Assembly (NCBI GenBank): GCA_035541855.1 | Contig: DATKMM010000012.1 | Coordinates: 1-11,114 of the forward strand | From: JAJXYP01 sp035541855 | GTDB taxonomy: Bacteria; Patescibacteriota; Minisyncoccia; UBA6257; 2-01-FULL-56-20 | Reading direction: 5' to 3' | DNA: 11,114 bases | Shown here: in pieces, positions 5,555 to 11,025 of the stretch | Layout of the letters: each line of letters begins with the position of its first letter | Position numbering within the stretch: the first letter of the stretch is position 1 | Translations under genes and position numbers: made by a program | Notes under the pieces: model-generated | Told to the model about the DNA's origin: nothing | Database searches by the model: none | The model's input: only the letters and a program-made list of their open reading frames with translations

Positions 5555-6199
5555 TTATTTTTGATAATGCTTCACGATCGTCGCGACCGCATCCTTGTCG
5601 ACAAACAGATTTTTATGGTTCAGAACATCGTACACGTTGAGCGACGCCGCGTCCAACGCCTTCGCTTTCTGCAGGTTCGCCGATGCGCGGAACAGGTTCT
5701 TGTTCCCGCCCGGCGCGACGAGCAAAACATCATACCGTTTGGCGCGCTTGCCCATGTTCAAAAGGGCGGTGAGCGACATCGAGAGCGCCTTCGTCTTTGC
5801 CGCTTCGAGCGCCAGCGTATCGAACACCTTCAGTTTGCCGTCCTTCGCCTTCCGCGAGATCGCCGCAAAGAGCGCCGCGCGCTTCATCTTCTTGTTCACC
5901 TTCTGCGAATAGTCGCGGTCGTTCCGGGGGCCGTGCGCCTTGCCGCCGCCGACCCAGATCGGGGAACGGGTCGAACCGTGCCGCGCGCGGCCGGTTCCCT
6001 TCTGGCGCCACGGCTTGCGGCCGCCGCCGCGCACCTCGCTGCGGTCCTTCACGTGCGCCCACGGCTCCCGCCGGTTCGCGACCTGCGCGTCCAGAACCTG
6101 CTTCACGAGCGCCGCGTTCCACCGCGCGCCGAAAACGGCGTCCGGCAGCTCCACCGTGCCAACCTTCTGATTCTGCAGATTATAAACGTCAGCTTGCAT
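5555..6199 (-). CDS. rplD: 50S ribosomal protein L4
   Basis: Large-subunit protein with a loop lining the exit tunnel; in E. coli L4 also represses its own S10 operon by attenuation in the leader. The product is 214 residues (E. coli 201). It contains the diagnostic extended loop RSEVRGGGRKPWRQKGTGRARHGS (family: R.eVrGgGrKPWrQKGTGrAR.Gs) followed by GGGKAHGP and KKMKRAAL, and a C-terminal Rossmann-like domain with DVLLVAPGGNKNLFRASANL and ASLNVYDVLNHKNL. It begins 8 nt after the rplC stop, context AAC-ATG, with no Shine-Dalgarno motif. Because the rplC leader here looks like an attenuator, L4 is a reasonable candidate ligand, though nothing in the sequence proves it. Stop codon TAA. Confidence 0.97.
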   Translation of the reverse strand: MQADVYNLQNQKVGTVELPDAVFGARWNAALVKQVLDAQVANRREPWAHVKDRSEVRGGGRKPWRQKGTGRARHGSTRSPIWVGGGKAHGPRNDRDYSQKVNKKMKRAALFAAISRKAKDGKLKVFDTLALEAAKTKALSMSLTALLNMGKRAKRYDVLLVAPGGNKNLFRASANLQKAKALDAASLNVYDVLNHKNLFVDKDAVATIVKHYQK

Positions 6200-6207
6200 G
6201 TTAAAAA

Positions 6208-6816
6208 TTATTTTCTGATCTCTACGACCCCGCCGACCGCGCCCGGCACCGCGCCCCGGAGGAAAAGGATGTTCTTCTTCGGATCGACGCCGGCCACCAC
6301 CAGATTCCTGACCGTTACGCGCGTCGTGCCCATATGTCCCGCCATGCGGCGGCCCTTCACCACCCGCTGGAACGCCGTCGAGCCGATCGAACCCGGGGCG
6401 CGATGGCGGTTCTTCTGGCCGTGCGTCTTCGGACCTCCCGCGAAATTATAGCGCTTCACGACACCCGCGAAACCGCGGCCCTTCATGAAACCCGAAACAG
6501 TGACCTTGTCCCCCTCTTTAAAAGAGGCGACGGTCACGGTCCCGCCCGCCTTGAACTGCGCGACGTCAACCGCATGCGATGCGCGGTTCCGGAACTCTTT
6601 CCTGTTCTTCCCCATCGAAACCTGGACGGCTTCGTAGCCGTCCTTCGCCTTGGTGCGGACCATGGAAACCTTGTTCGGTGCGGCGAGCACAGGCGTCACG
6701 GGCACCACTTTCGTGAACCGCGTGGCGGTGATCTTATTTTCTTTGCCGGTCTGCTTGTGTTCGCCTTCCTGCCAGACCTGCGTCATTTTAAGTTTTTTAC
6801 CGAGGATGAATGGCAT
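6208..6816 (-). CDS. rplC: 50S ribosomal protein L3 (first gene of the operon)
   Basis: Early-assembly large-subunit protein reaching toward the peptidyl-transferase centre. I start it at MPFILGKKLKMTQVW (family: M..iLGkKlGMTqvf), giving 202 residues (E. coli 209). The frame is open to a TTG at 6858, but that extension is encoded in the leader hairpins and has no family similarity. Further blocks: VSGFMKGRGFAGVVKRYNF (family: V.g.skGkGfqGv.Kr..F), RAPGSIGS, VVKGRRMAGHMG (family: vfKGkkMaGhmG) and the C-terminal FLRGAVPGAVGG. rpsJ, which usually precedes rplC, is not upstream. An intrinsic-terminator-like hairpin ends 5 nt before the ATG and no Shine-Dalgarno site is present (context TCC-ATG). 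Stop codon TAA. Confidence 0.96.
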   Translation of the reverse strand: MPFILGKKLKMTQVWQEGEHKQTGKENKITATRFTKVVPVTPVLAAPNKVSMVRTKAKDGYEAVQVSMGKNRKEFRNRASHAVDVAQFKAGGTVTVASFKEGDKVTVSGFMKGRGFAGVVKRYNFAGGPKTHGQKNRHRAPGSIGSTAFQRVVKGRRMAGHMGTTRVTVRNLVVAGVDPKKNILFLRGAVPGAVGGVVEIRK

Positions 6817-6917
6817 GGAAATAAAAAATCCGGTTTTACCGGAAGTTTTTTGCCGCAAACCAGCGAACTAGCCCTCGTTCGATAGGGTTATTGGCAGAAA
6901 AACTTCCGAGGACCTTG
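6817..6917 (-). promoter_or_regulatory. rplC operon leader: candidate transcription attenuator
   Basis: Untranslated leader of about 100 nt between the predicted start site near 6917 and the rplC ATG. Two structures can be drawn and exclude each other. The first is a long stem pairing 6909-6893 with 6854-6839: 15 Watson-Crick pairs plus one G-U, with one bulged base at 6897. It encloses small hairpins, CCCT at 6887-6884 with AGGG at 6875-6872, and a CTAG-TTCG-CTGG stem. The second is a terminator-like hairpin, TCCGGT (6843-6838), AAA loop, ACCGGA (6834-6829), followed by six T. The hairpin's 5' arm lies within the long stem's 3' arm. The attenuation role and an r-protein ligand are inference, by analogy to the E. 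coli S10 leader. Confidence 0.6.
6821..6843 (-). terminator. Terminator-like hairpin just before the rplC start
   Basis: A 6-bp stem, TCCGGT/ACCGGA, with an AAA loop is followed immediately by TTTTTTAT. This is the form of a factor-independent terminator, but it sits 5 nt before the rplC start codon. A constitutive terminator there would silence the operon, so it is more likely conditional. The alternative long stem in the leader would disrupt it. Confidence 0.55.
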
Positions 6918-6923
6918 GAAGCA

Positions 6924-6951
6924 AGTATAGCAAAAGGGGGGAGAATGTCAA
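6924..6951 (-). promoter_or_regulatory. Main promoter of the ribosomal-protein operon
   Basis: Sigma-70-type promoter on the minus strand: perfect -35 TTGACA at 6951-6946, 16-nt spacer, -10 TATACT at 6929-6924. The expected start site is near 6917. It lies 108 nt upstream of the rplC ATG and is the only strong promoter directly before the operon. The -35 box begins 8 bp beyond the end of the inverted-repeat element at 6960-7135. Confidence 0.8.
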
Positions 6952-6959
6952 ATGGACTG

Positions 6960-7135
6960 GCGATCGCCCTGCGCGGCATGCCCGTCCTCGGGTACAGCGT
7001 CGCGATGTGCTCATCGCGCGCTTCCCCCTCGGCGCCATTTGCCTGATATAAAAGTTGCGTTTGGTTGCTGATACTCCATCCACCTGCGCGCCTCCGGGAC
7101 GCCCCTCGAACGGGCATGCCGCGCAGGGCGATCGC
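6960..7135. repeat. 176-bp non-coding element with 26-bp perfect inverted termini
   Basis: Positions 6960-6985 and 7110-7135 are exact reverse complements over 26 bp. Each arm contains the palindromes GCGATCGC and GGCATGCC. The 124-bp interior has its own perfect hairpin, CGCGATG (7001-7007), TGCT loop, CATCGCG (7012-7018), and a small CCCG-TCCT-CGGG stem at 6981-6992. No open frame inside looks real and I see no target-site duplication in the flanks. It could be a MITE-like non-autonomous element, a cruciform or protein-binding site, or a long RNA hairpin. The sequence alone does not decide. Confidence 0.75.
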
Positions 7136-7160
7136 TCATCTTTGTGGTTTGCGGAAATAG

Positions 7161-7195
7161 AAATCAAAAACCGCTTTGCGAGCGGTTTTTGATTT
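7161..7195. terminator. Bidirectional intrinsic terminator
   Basis: A perfect 15-bp inverted repeat: 7161-7175 pairs with 7181-7195 around the loop TTGCG. The apex is GC-rich (ACCGCT/AGCGGT) and the outer stem is A-rich on one side and T-rich on the other, so it can act as a terminator in both directions. It lies 134 nt past the stop codon of the beta-CASP gene and upstream of the ribosomal promoter, and it probably insulates the two transcription units. Confidence 0.85.
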
Positions 7196-7230
7196 ATGGT
7201 GCGAACGGCACCACGCCAGCCTGCGAACTT
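7161..7230 (-). ncRNA. Candidate small RNA of about 70 nt
   Basis: A minus-strand promoter (7260-7238) predicts a start near 7230, and the bidirectional terminator ends at 7161. The resulting RNA of about 70 nt would fold as a 6-bp hairpin (TGGTGC, loop, GCACCA at 7213-7197) followed by the terminator stem. I recognise no known RNA family. It may simply be a promoter pointing at a terminator, so transcription evidence is required. Confidence 0.3.
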
Positions 7231-7265
7231 AACATTCATAATACGCGCGTTATTATGGATGTCAA
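7229..7265. promoter_or_regulatory. Palindrome with back-to-back promoter motifs
   Basis: CATAATA (7237-7243) and TATTATG (7251-7257) form a 7-bp inverted repeat around a 7-nt GC-rich centre. Minus strand: TTGACA at 7265-7260, 16-nt spacer, TATTAT at 7243-7238. Plus strand: TTAACA at 7229-7234, 16-nt spacer, TATTAT at 7251-7256. The two candidate promoters thus overlap and face opposite ways. The minus-strand one is the better match. No gene with a clear function starts downstream on either strand. The palindrome might also be an operator. Confidence 0.5.
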
Positions 7266-7283
7266 GCAATTCAGGAGCCAGTG

Positions 7284-7308
7284 CGGACCGGCGGGGATTC
7301 GAACTCCG
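7284..7308 (-). pseudogene. tRNA 3'-end remnant (T-arm and acceptor strand)
   Basis: On the minus strand, 7308-7284 reads as a T stem CGGAG, a canonical T loop TTCGAAT, the T stem return CCCCG (one A-C mismatch), a 7-nt acceptor strand CCGGTCC and discriminator G, without CCA. The matching 5' acceptor strand GGACCGG should lie about 50 nt upstream, but that DNA is the intact 3' end of the beta-CASP gene (stop at 7331-7329), and no D-arm or anticodon arm is present. It is therefore a fragment, not a working tRNA gene: either a decayed tRNA or an old attachment-site copy. Confidence 0.6.
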
Positions 7309-7328
7309 AACTATTTTAAAGAATTCTC

Positions 7329-8681
7329 CTACAATTCCACTGTTTCGTTCCGCGTCGGGACGACGGCGGTGACGGCGAGGGTGTCGATGATCTTGCGCGC
7401 GAGGGCATCGCTCGACTGCGGCTCGCCCTGCACGACGAAAACTTTTTTGAGCGTGTGGCGCATGTGGCCCACCCACTCGAGAAGATGCGGCTGGTCGGCG
7501 TGCGCGGAGTAACCGGGGATGTTGATGACCTTGCAGCGGACGGGGATCGCCTCGCCGAAGATGCGCACTTCCGGCGCGCCATCGAGGATCTGGCGGCCCA
7601 TCGAACCCGCCGCCTGGTAACCGACAAAGAGGATCGTGCTTTTCGGATCGGGCAGGTAACGCTGTTCGTGGTGCAGGATGCGGCCGCCGTTCGACATGCC
7701 GGAACCGGCGATGACGACCTTCGGCGGCTGGACGCCGTTGATCTCCTTCGACTGCTCGGTCGTGAGCGTAAGGCGCAGGCCGGGGAAGTTCAGGATGTCA
7801 TCGCCGGTGCGCGCGATCGCCTGGGTCTCCTTGTTGAAATAGCTCTCGTATTTTTTATAGATCGCCGTCAGCTTGATCGCGAGCGGACTGTCGATAAAGA
7901 CCGGCACGCGCGGGATGCGGCCCTCCTCGAAAAGCTGGTGGAGATGGTACAGCAGCTCCTGCGTGCGCTCCATCGCGAAGGTCGGGACCATGAGCGTCCC
8001 GCCCGCTTTCACCGTAGCCTCGATCGCACGCTCAAGCTGCTCCTTCCGCTGGTCCACGTTTTCGTGGATGCGGTCGCCGTAGGTCGATTCGACGACGCAG
8101 TAATCGGCGTTCGCGGCGTCCATGAACTCCGTCGGCTGGATGATCGGCGCGGGGAAATTGCCGAGGTCGCCGGAGAAGATGATCGTTTTCCCCTCCGCCT
8201 GGACCTTCACGATCGCCGAACCGAGAATGTGGCCCGCGTCGAAAAGCTCGACGTGGAACGGACCGACGTCGACGGGCCTGTGGTACGGCACCCCGTCCCA
8301 CAACCGGCGCACATGCATGATGTCCTCGGTTGTATAGAGCGGCGGCCGCGCCTCGCGCTCGGCCTCCCGCGCGAGCAGGTGCTCGGAATCAAGCAGCATC
8401 AGTTCGGCAAAATCCTTCGTGGCGCCCGTGGAATATATTTTCCCTTCGAACCCCGCGCGGACGAGCGACGGCAGGCGGCCGATGTGGTCGAGGTGCGAAT
8501 GCGTGACGAAGACCGCCGTGATGGATCTCGCGTCGTAAGGAAACGGCTCGAAGTTCTCGCGTTCGGCGTAGTGGCTCCCCTGGTGGAGGCCGCAATCCAC
8601 CATGATCTTCATCCCGCCCGACTCGAGCACGTAGTTCGATCCCGTCGCCTCGCCCGTCCCGCCGAAGAAGATAAGTTTCAT
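7329..8681 (-). CDS. Beta-CASP metallo-beta-lactamase RNase (YSH1/CPSF73-like)
   Basis: Probable cytoplasmic zinc-dependent ribonuclease for RNA processing or decay. The 450 residues begin MKLIFFGGTGEATGSNYVLE, a typical family start, so the ATG is certain. Metallo-beta-lactamase motifs: H61-S-H63-L-D65-H66, H151 in DAGHILGS, D172 in SGDLGN. Beta-CASP features: VESTYGD (motif A, E198), VPTFAMERTQELLYHL, FIDSPLA, GSGMSNGGRILHH (motif B, near H337/H338) and GYSAHAD (motif C, H394). All expected catalytic residues are present. It lacks the long C-terminal domain of RNase J (about 550 residues) and matches the shorter CPSF73-like class. TATAAT lies 7 nt before the ATG, predicting a near-leaderless mRNA. 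Stop codon TAG. Confidence 0.95.
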   Translation of the reverse strand: MKLIFFGGTGEATGSNYVLESGGMKIMVDCGLHQGSHYAERENFEPFPYDARSITAVFVTHSHLDHIGRLPSLVRAGFEGKIYSTGATKDFAELMLLDSEHLLAREAEREARPPLYTTEDIMHVRRLWDGVPYHRPVDVGPFHVELFDAGHILGSAIVKVQAEGKTIIFSGDLGNFPAPIIQPTEFMDAANADYCVVESTYGDRIHENVDQRKEQLERAIEATVKAGGTLMVPTFAMERTQELLYHLHQLFEEGRIPRVPVFIDSPLAIKLTAIYKKYESYFNKETQAIARTGDDILNFPGLRLTLTTEQSKEINGVQPPKVVIAGSGMSNGGRILHHEQRYLPDPKSTILFVGYQAAGSMGRQILDGAPEVRIFGEAIPVRCKVINIPGYSAHADQPHLLEWVGHMRHTLKKVFVVQGEPQSSDALARKIIDTLAVTAVVPTRNETVEL

Positions 8682-9109
8682 ATCTCACATTATACACAAT
8701 CTCCGCATATTGACCCCGGAATCTGTTTTTGGTAGTTTAGAATGAGCTGTAAAAATTGTGATTAGGAGATACGGAGTGCAATTCCAGACGCTAAGAGCTG
8801 TACAAGTTTGCACTGAATCCGGTACCATGCCGGTTTCGGAAACTTCAATGGGGCAGAACGTACAACCCACCTGCCTCCAGTCCATCGCTTACCTGATCTA
8901 CCTGCAGAATCAACGGAGTCAGCCAAAAGATCCGCCAATCACCGAAAAGCGCAGCGCTCTCAATCGCGGGCCGGAACCTAGGGCAATAATTCAGACATCT
9001 GCCATGGTCAATCCCGTCGCTAAACGGCAGATCGAAAGAAAATCACAATTCAAAATCAACCGAGTATTCCATAACTCGCCATAAGTCGTTCTTTCATCTC
9101 CCGCAAGCA
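8682..9109. other. 427-bp intergenic block of anomalous composition
   Basis: By hand count 8761-9060 is 50 % GC, clearly below the flanking genes (roughly 60-65 %). Open frames on both strands (a plus-strand frame at 8758-9084 and a minus-strand frame at 8685-8885) show no domain I recognise. A 10-bp inverted repeat, AATTGTGATT at 8754-8763 and AATCACAATT at 9041-9050, brackets about 300 bp. ATCTGCC (8997-9003) pairs with GGCAGAT (9026-9032), and a 6-bp hairpin CCGGTA-CCA-TGCCGG lies near 8820-8834. It may be a decayed mobile element or an unknown RNA; I cannot tell which. Confidence 0.6.
8689..8694 (-). promoter_or_regulatory. -10 box of the beta-CASP gene (near-leaderless)
   Basis: A perfect TATAAT is followed by seven bases and then the ATG. 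A start site 7 nt past the hexamer would lie at about 8682, one base before the start codon. The region around -35 (GGGGTC/GGGTCA) is a poor match to TTGACA. Confidence 0.6.
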
Positions 9110-10438
9110 CTACCCCCGCGCCAGCACATCCGGCGCGGGGCTTTTTGTCCGTTTCCGCGCCAGGAGCTCCTGCACGGTGGCCCTTTCGTTCCACGGGATC
9201 TTTTTCCCGTGCGCGGCATGGATCCAGTCCTCGCTCCCCTTGCCCGTCGCGATGACGATGTCGCCCTCGTCCATGCCGTCTACCGCCTTCGCGAGCGCCT
9301 CGCCGCGGTCAAGGACCTTCACGACGTCCGGCCTTGGGTACGGCATCTGCGCCACGCCCGCCGCCACCGCATCGATGATCGCCTGCGGATCCTCGTCGTA
9401 CGGATCTTCGTTCGTCAGGATGACCTCGTCGCAATAGTGCGCGGCGATCTTCCCGAACTCCGGCCGCTTCCACGCGTCGCGCCCGCCGCCGGCGGCGCCA
9501 AGGACGCAGACGAGCCGGCCGCCGGGCGTTCCGCCGATACCCTCGACCAGTTCCGCGCGCGCCGCCCGGTAGGCCGCTTCGAGCGAGTCGGGCGTATGCG
9601 CATAGTCGACGATCGCCGTGTACGGCCCCTCGCTCACGAACTCCATCCGGCCCGGCACGCCTTTAAACACGATGAGCGCCTCCTCGATCGTATGGTCGGG
9701 AATGCCGAGCTCCTTCGCGATGCTGATGGCCACTGCCGCGTTTTCCGCGTTAAAGTCGCTCATGAGGAACTCCGCGCGCGCCGGATCGCCCTCCCGGTCA
9801 TGCGCGCGGCCCACGCGGGAAAGATGCTCCTTCACCTGCGTGTCGGCGCGCGAGAACCCGATGGCCCGGTCCCCCGCCTGCGCAAGCTCGCGCGAGAAGA
9901 AATCGAAATTGGCGTCGTCGCGGTTCAAAAATACCTTCCCGCCCTTCTTCAGCACATATTTCAGGAACGCCAGCTTGGCGGCCCGATAGTTCTCGAACGA
10001 ACCGTGCGCTTCGATATGCTCCGGATGCAGGTTCGTCAGCACGCCCAGGTTCCAGTCGATGAACCGGTGGCGGTGCTGGACCACGCCCTGCGAAGTGACC
10101 TCGATGATCGCGTATCCGCACCGTTCCCGGCGCGCCTGCTTCAAAAACTTCTGGAGATATCCGCGCCCGGGCATGGAGTTCCCCGTCGGATTTTTCCGCG
10201 AGTCGCCGCCGATCTTGACCCGCAGCGACGAGAGCAGCGCCGTCCGCTTGCCCGCCGCCTCGAGGATCGCGTTGAGAAGTTCGAGCGTCGTCGTCTTGCC
10301 TTTCGTCCCCGTCACGCCGATCACGAAAAGCCGCCGGCTTGGACGCTTGTGCAGGCGCGCGCCGGCCCACGCCCAGAGAAAATGGTAGGCGTTCACGGCC
10401 GTGGGAGCTTTTTTCGCGAGGGAAGATCTCAGGGACAT
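9110..10438 (-). CDS. murE: Mur-ligase family protein, MurE-like (UDP-MurNAc-tripeptide synthetase type)
   Basis: ATP-dependent cytoplasmic ligase that, in the MurE family, adds the third amino acid to UDP-MurNAc-dipeptide for peptidoglycan. Motifs: P-loop GVTGTKGKTTT (residues 41-51), IIEVTSQGV (E113), LTNLHPEHIEAHGSFENYRAAK (K155, the likely carbamylated lysine position), DFNAENAAVA, PGRMEFV, VDYAHTPDSLEAAY, and a C-terminal domain with ATGKGSEDW. The product is 442 residues against about 490 in E. coli; the shortfall is mainly at the N-terminus, where only 40 residues precede the P-loop instead of the usual UDP-MurNAc-binding domain. The diaminopimelate-selecting DNPR motif is replaced by EDPYDEDP, so substrate choice is open. 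It starts 2 nt after ruvA, context GGC-ATG. Stop codon TAG. Confidence 0.88.
   Translation of the reverse strand: MSLRSSLAKKAPTAVNAYHFLWAWAGARLHKRPSRRLFVIGVTGTKGKTTTLELLNAILEAAGKRTALLSSLRVKIGGDSRKNPTGNSMPGRGYLQKFLKQARRERCGYAIIEVTSQGVVQHRHRFIDWNLGVLTNLHPEHIEAHGSFENYRAAKLAFLKYVLKKGGKVFLNRDDANFDFFSRELAQAGDRAIGFSRADTQVKEHLSRVGRAHDREGDPARAEFLMSDFNAENAAVAISIAKELGIPDHTIEEALIVFKGVPGRMEFVSEGPYTAIVDYAHTPDSLEAAYRAARAELVEGIGGTPGGRLVCVLGAAGGGRDAWKRPEFGKIAAHYCDEVILTNEDPYDEDPQAIIDAVAAGVAQMPYPRPDVVKVLDRGEALAKAVDGMDEGDIVIATGKGSEDWIHAAHGKKIPWNERATVQELLARKRTKSPAPDVLARG
9114..9146 (+). terminator. Plus-strand intrinsic terminator inside the murE 3' end
   Basis: CCCCGCGCC (9114-9122) and GGCGCGGGG (9132-9140) form a perfect 9-bp stem with a 9-nt loop, followed by CTTTTT on the plus strand. 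The stem covers the last codons of the murE-like gene and ends next to its TAG. The T-tract is on the plus strand, so the signal would stop transcripts coming from the 8682-9109 block, not murE mRNA. It could also simply reflect GC-rich coding sequence. Confidence 0.5.
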
Positions 10439-10440
10439 GC

Positions 10441-11019
10441 CTACTGGTTGCTGAGCGCCGCGAGCGCCGCCTTGAGCCGCGCTTCGATGCCCGTGACCTT
10501 CGCGTCCACTTTCGCGAGCGCCGCGCGCGCCTCCTCGCGCCGATAGCCGAGACCGGCCAGCGCTTCGACGAGGTCCGCATCGGTCTCCATTTTTTCGACC
10601 ACGAGCCCGGACTTCGCGGATTGCACTTTCGTCCGCAGTTCCACGATGATGCGCTCCGCCGTCTTGCGCCCGACACCCGAAGCGCGCGTCAGGAGGTCCG
10701 GCCGGCCTTCCTTGATCGCCGCCGAAAGCTCGCCCATCGGCGCGACATCGAGAATGGCAAGTGCCGACTTCGGTCCGACGCCGGAAACCGAGATCAGCAG
10801 CTCGAAATATCCAAGCTCTTCATCCGACAAAAATCCGTAGAGGTCCATCCCGTTCTCGCGCACGTTCAGATATGAAAAAAGCTTCACGACGGCGCCGGCC
10901 GGCGGCAACGCCCCCGCTGTCCGCTCGCCGACGAACAGTTTCAGCCCGAGGCCGCCCGCTTCGACGACGACGAAATGGTCCGACTTCAGCGCGAGCTTTC
11001 CGGAAACGGAATAGATCAT
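10441..11019 (-). CDS. ruvA: Holliday junction branch migration protein RuvA
   Basis: Binds four-way DNA junctions as a tetramer and loads the RuvB motor for branch migration. The 192-residue length is typical. The N-terminal OB-fold domain starts MIYSVSGKLALKSDHFVVVEAGGLG. Two helix-hairpin-helix motifs follow, LISVSGVGPKSALAIL (75-90) and TRASGVGRKTAERIIVEL (111-128), then a flexible linker and domain III (DLVEALAGLGYRREEA, about 149-164). The frame is open upstream to 11103, but MIYSVSG is the family start and follows a TATAAT box by six bases. The preceding terminator makes ruvA the first gene of its unit; murE follows after 2 nt. ruvB and ruvC are not in the window. Stop codon TAG. Confidence 0.97.
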   Translation of the reverse strand: MIYSVSGKLALKSDHFVVVEAGGLGLKLFVGERTAGALPPAGAVVKLFSYLNVRENGMDLYGFLSDEELGYFELLISVSGVGPKSALAILDVAPMGELSAAIKEGRPDLLTRASGVGRKTAERIIVELRTKVQSAKSGLVVEKMETDADLVEALAGLGYRREEARAALAKVDAKVTGIEARLKAALAALSNQ

Positions 11020-11025
11020 GCTCTT

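Larger units (their letters stand above)
6859..7328. other. Intergenic region between the beta-CASP gene and rplC
   Basis: Apart from the rplC leader, no protein-coding gene is supported here. The long open frames across it cross the terminator, the inverted-repeat element and the tRNA fragment and have no recognisable domain. In minus-strand order it holds the tRNA fragment, the palindromic promoter pair, the terminator, the inverted-repeat element, the operon promoter and the leader. rpsJ, expected before rplC in a classic S10 operon, is absent. Confidence 0.8.

Noticed and set aside
6868..7476. Long minus-strand frame of 202 residues overlapping the beta-CASP 3' end
   Set aside because: It translates across the tRNA fragment, terminator and inverted-repeat arms and overlaps a certain gene; composition is Arg-rich as in GC-rich shadow frames.
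7144..7512. Plus-strand frame containing a GIRTPN-like peptide
   Set aside because: Peptides of this type are the well-known antisense translation of a tRNA T-arm, which is present here as a fragment.
7455..8735. 426-residue plus-strand frame opposite the beta-CASP gene
   Set aside because: Antisense shadow of a gene with all catalytic motifs; GC-rich codon bias keeps the opposite frame open.
8685..8885. Minus-strand 66-residue frame with a CxxC pair ending just before the beta-CASP gene
   Set aside because: It has no recognisable domain, lies in the low-GC block, and covers the -10 box of the beta-CASP gene. A shorter fragment of a decayed gene is possible but not supported.
8749..9055. 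MITE with the 10-bp inverted repeat as its termini
   Set aside because: Ten bases is short, the flanks show no target duplication, and no related element is visible in the window; mentioned only as a possibility.
8758..9084. Plus-strand 108-residue frame in the same block
   Set aside because: No family similarity, weak upstream promoter, and no initiation signal. Kept only as part of the anomalous block.
9209..10546. 445-residue plus-strand frame opposite the murE-like gene
   Set aside because: Antisense shadow, Arg/Asp-rich and without domains; it crosses the murE/ruvA boundary.
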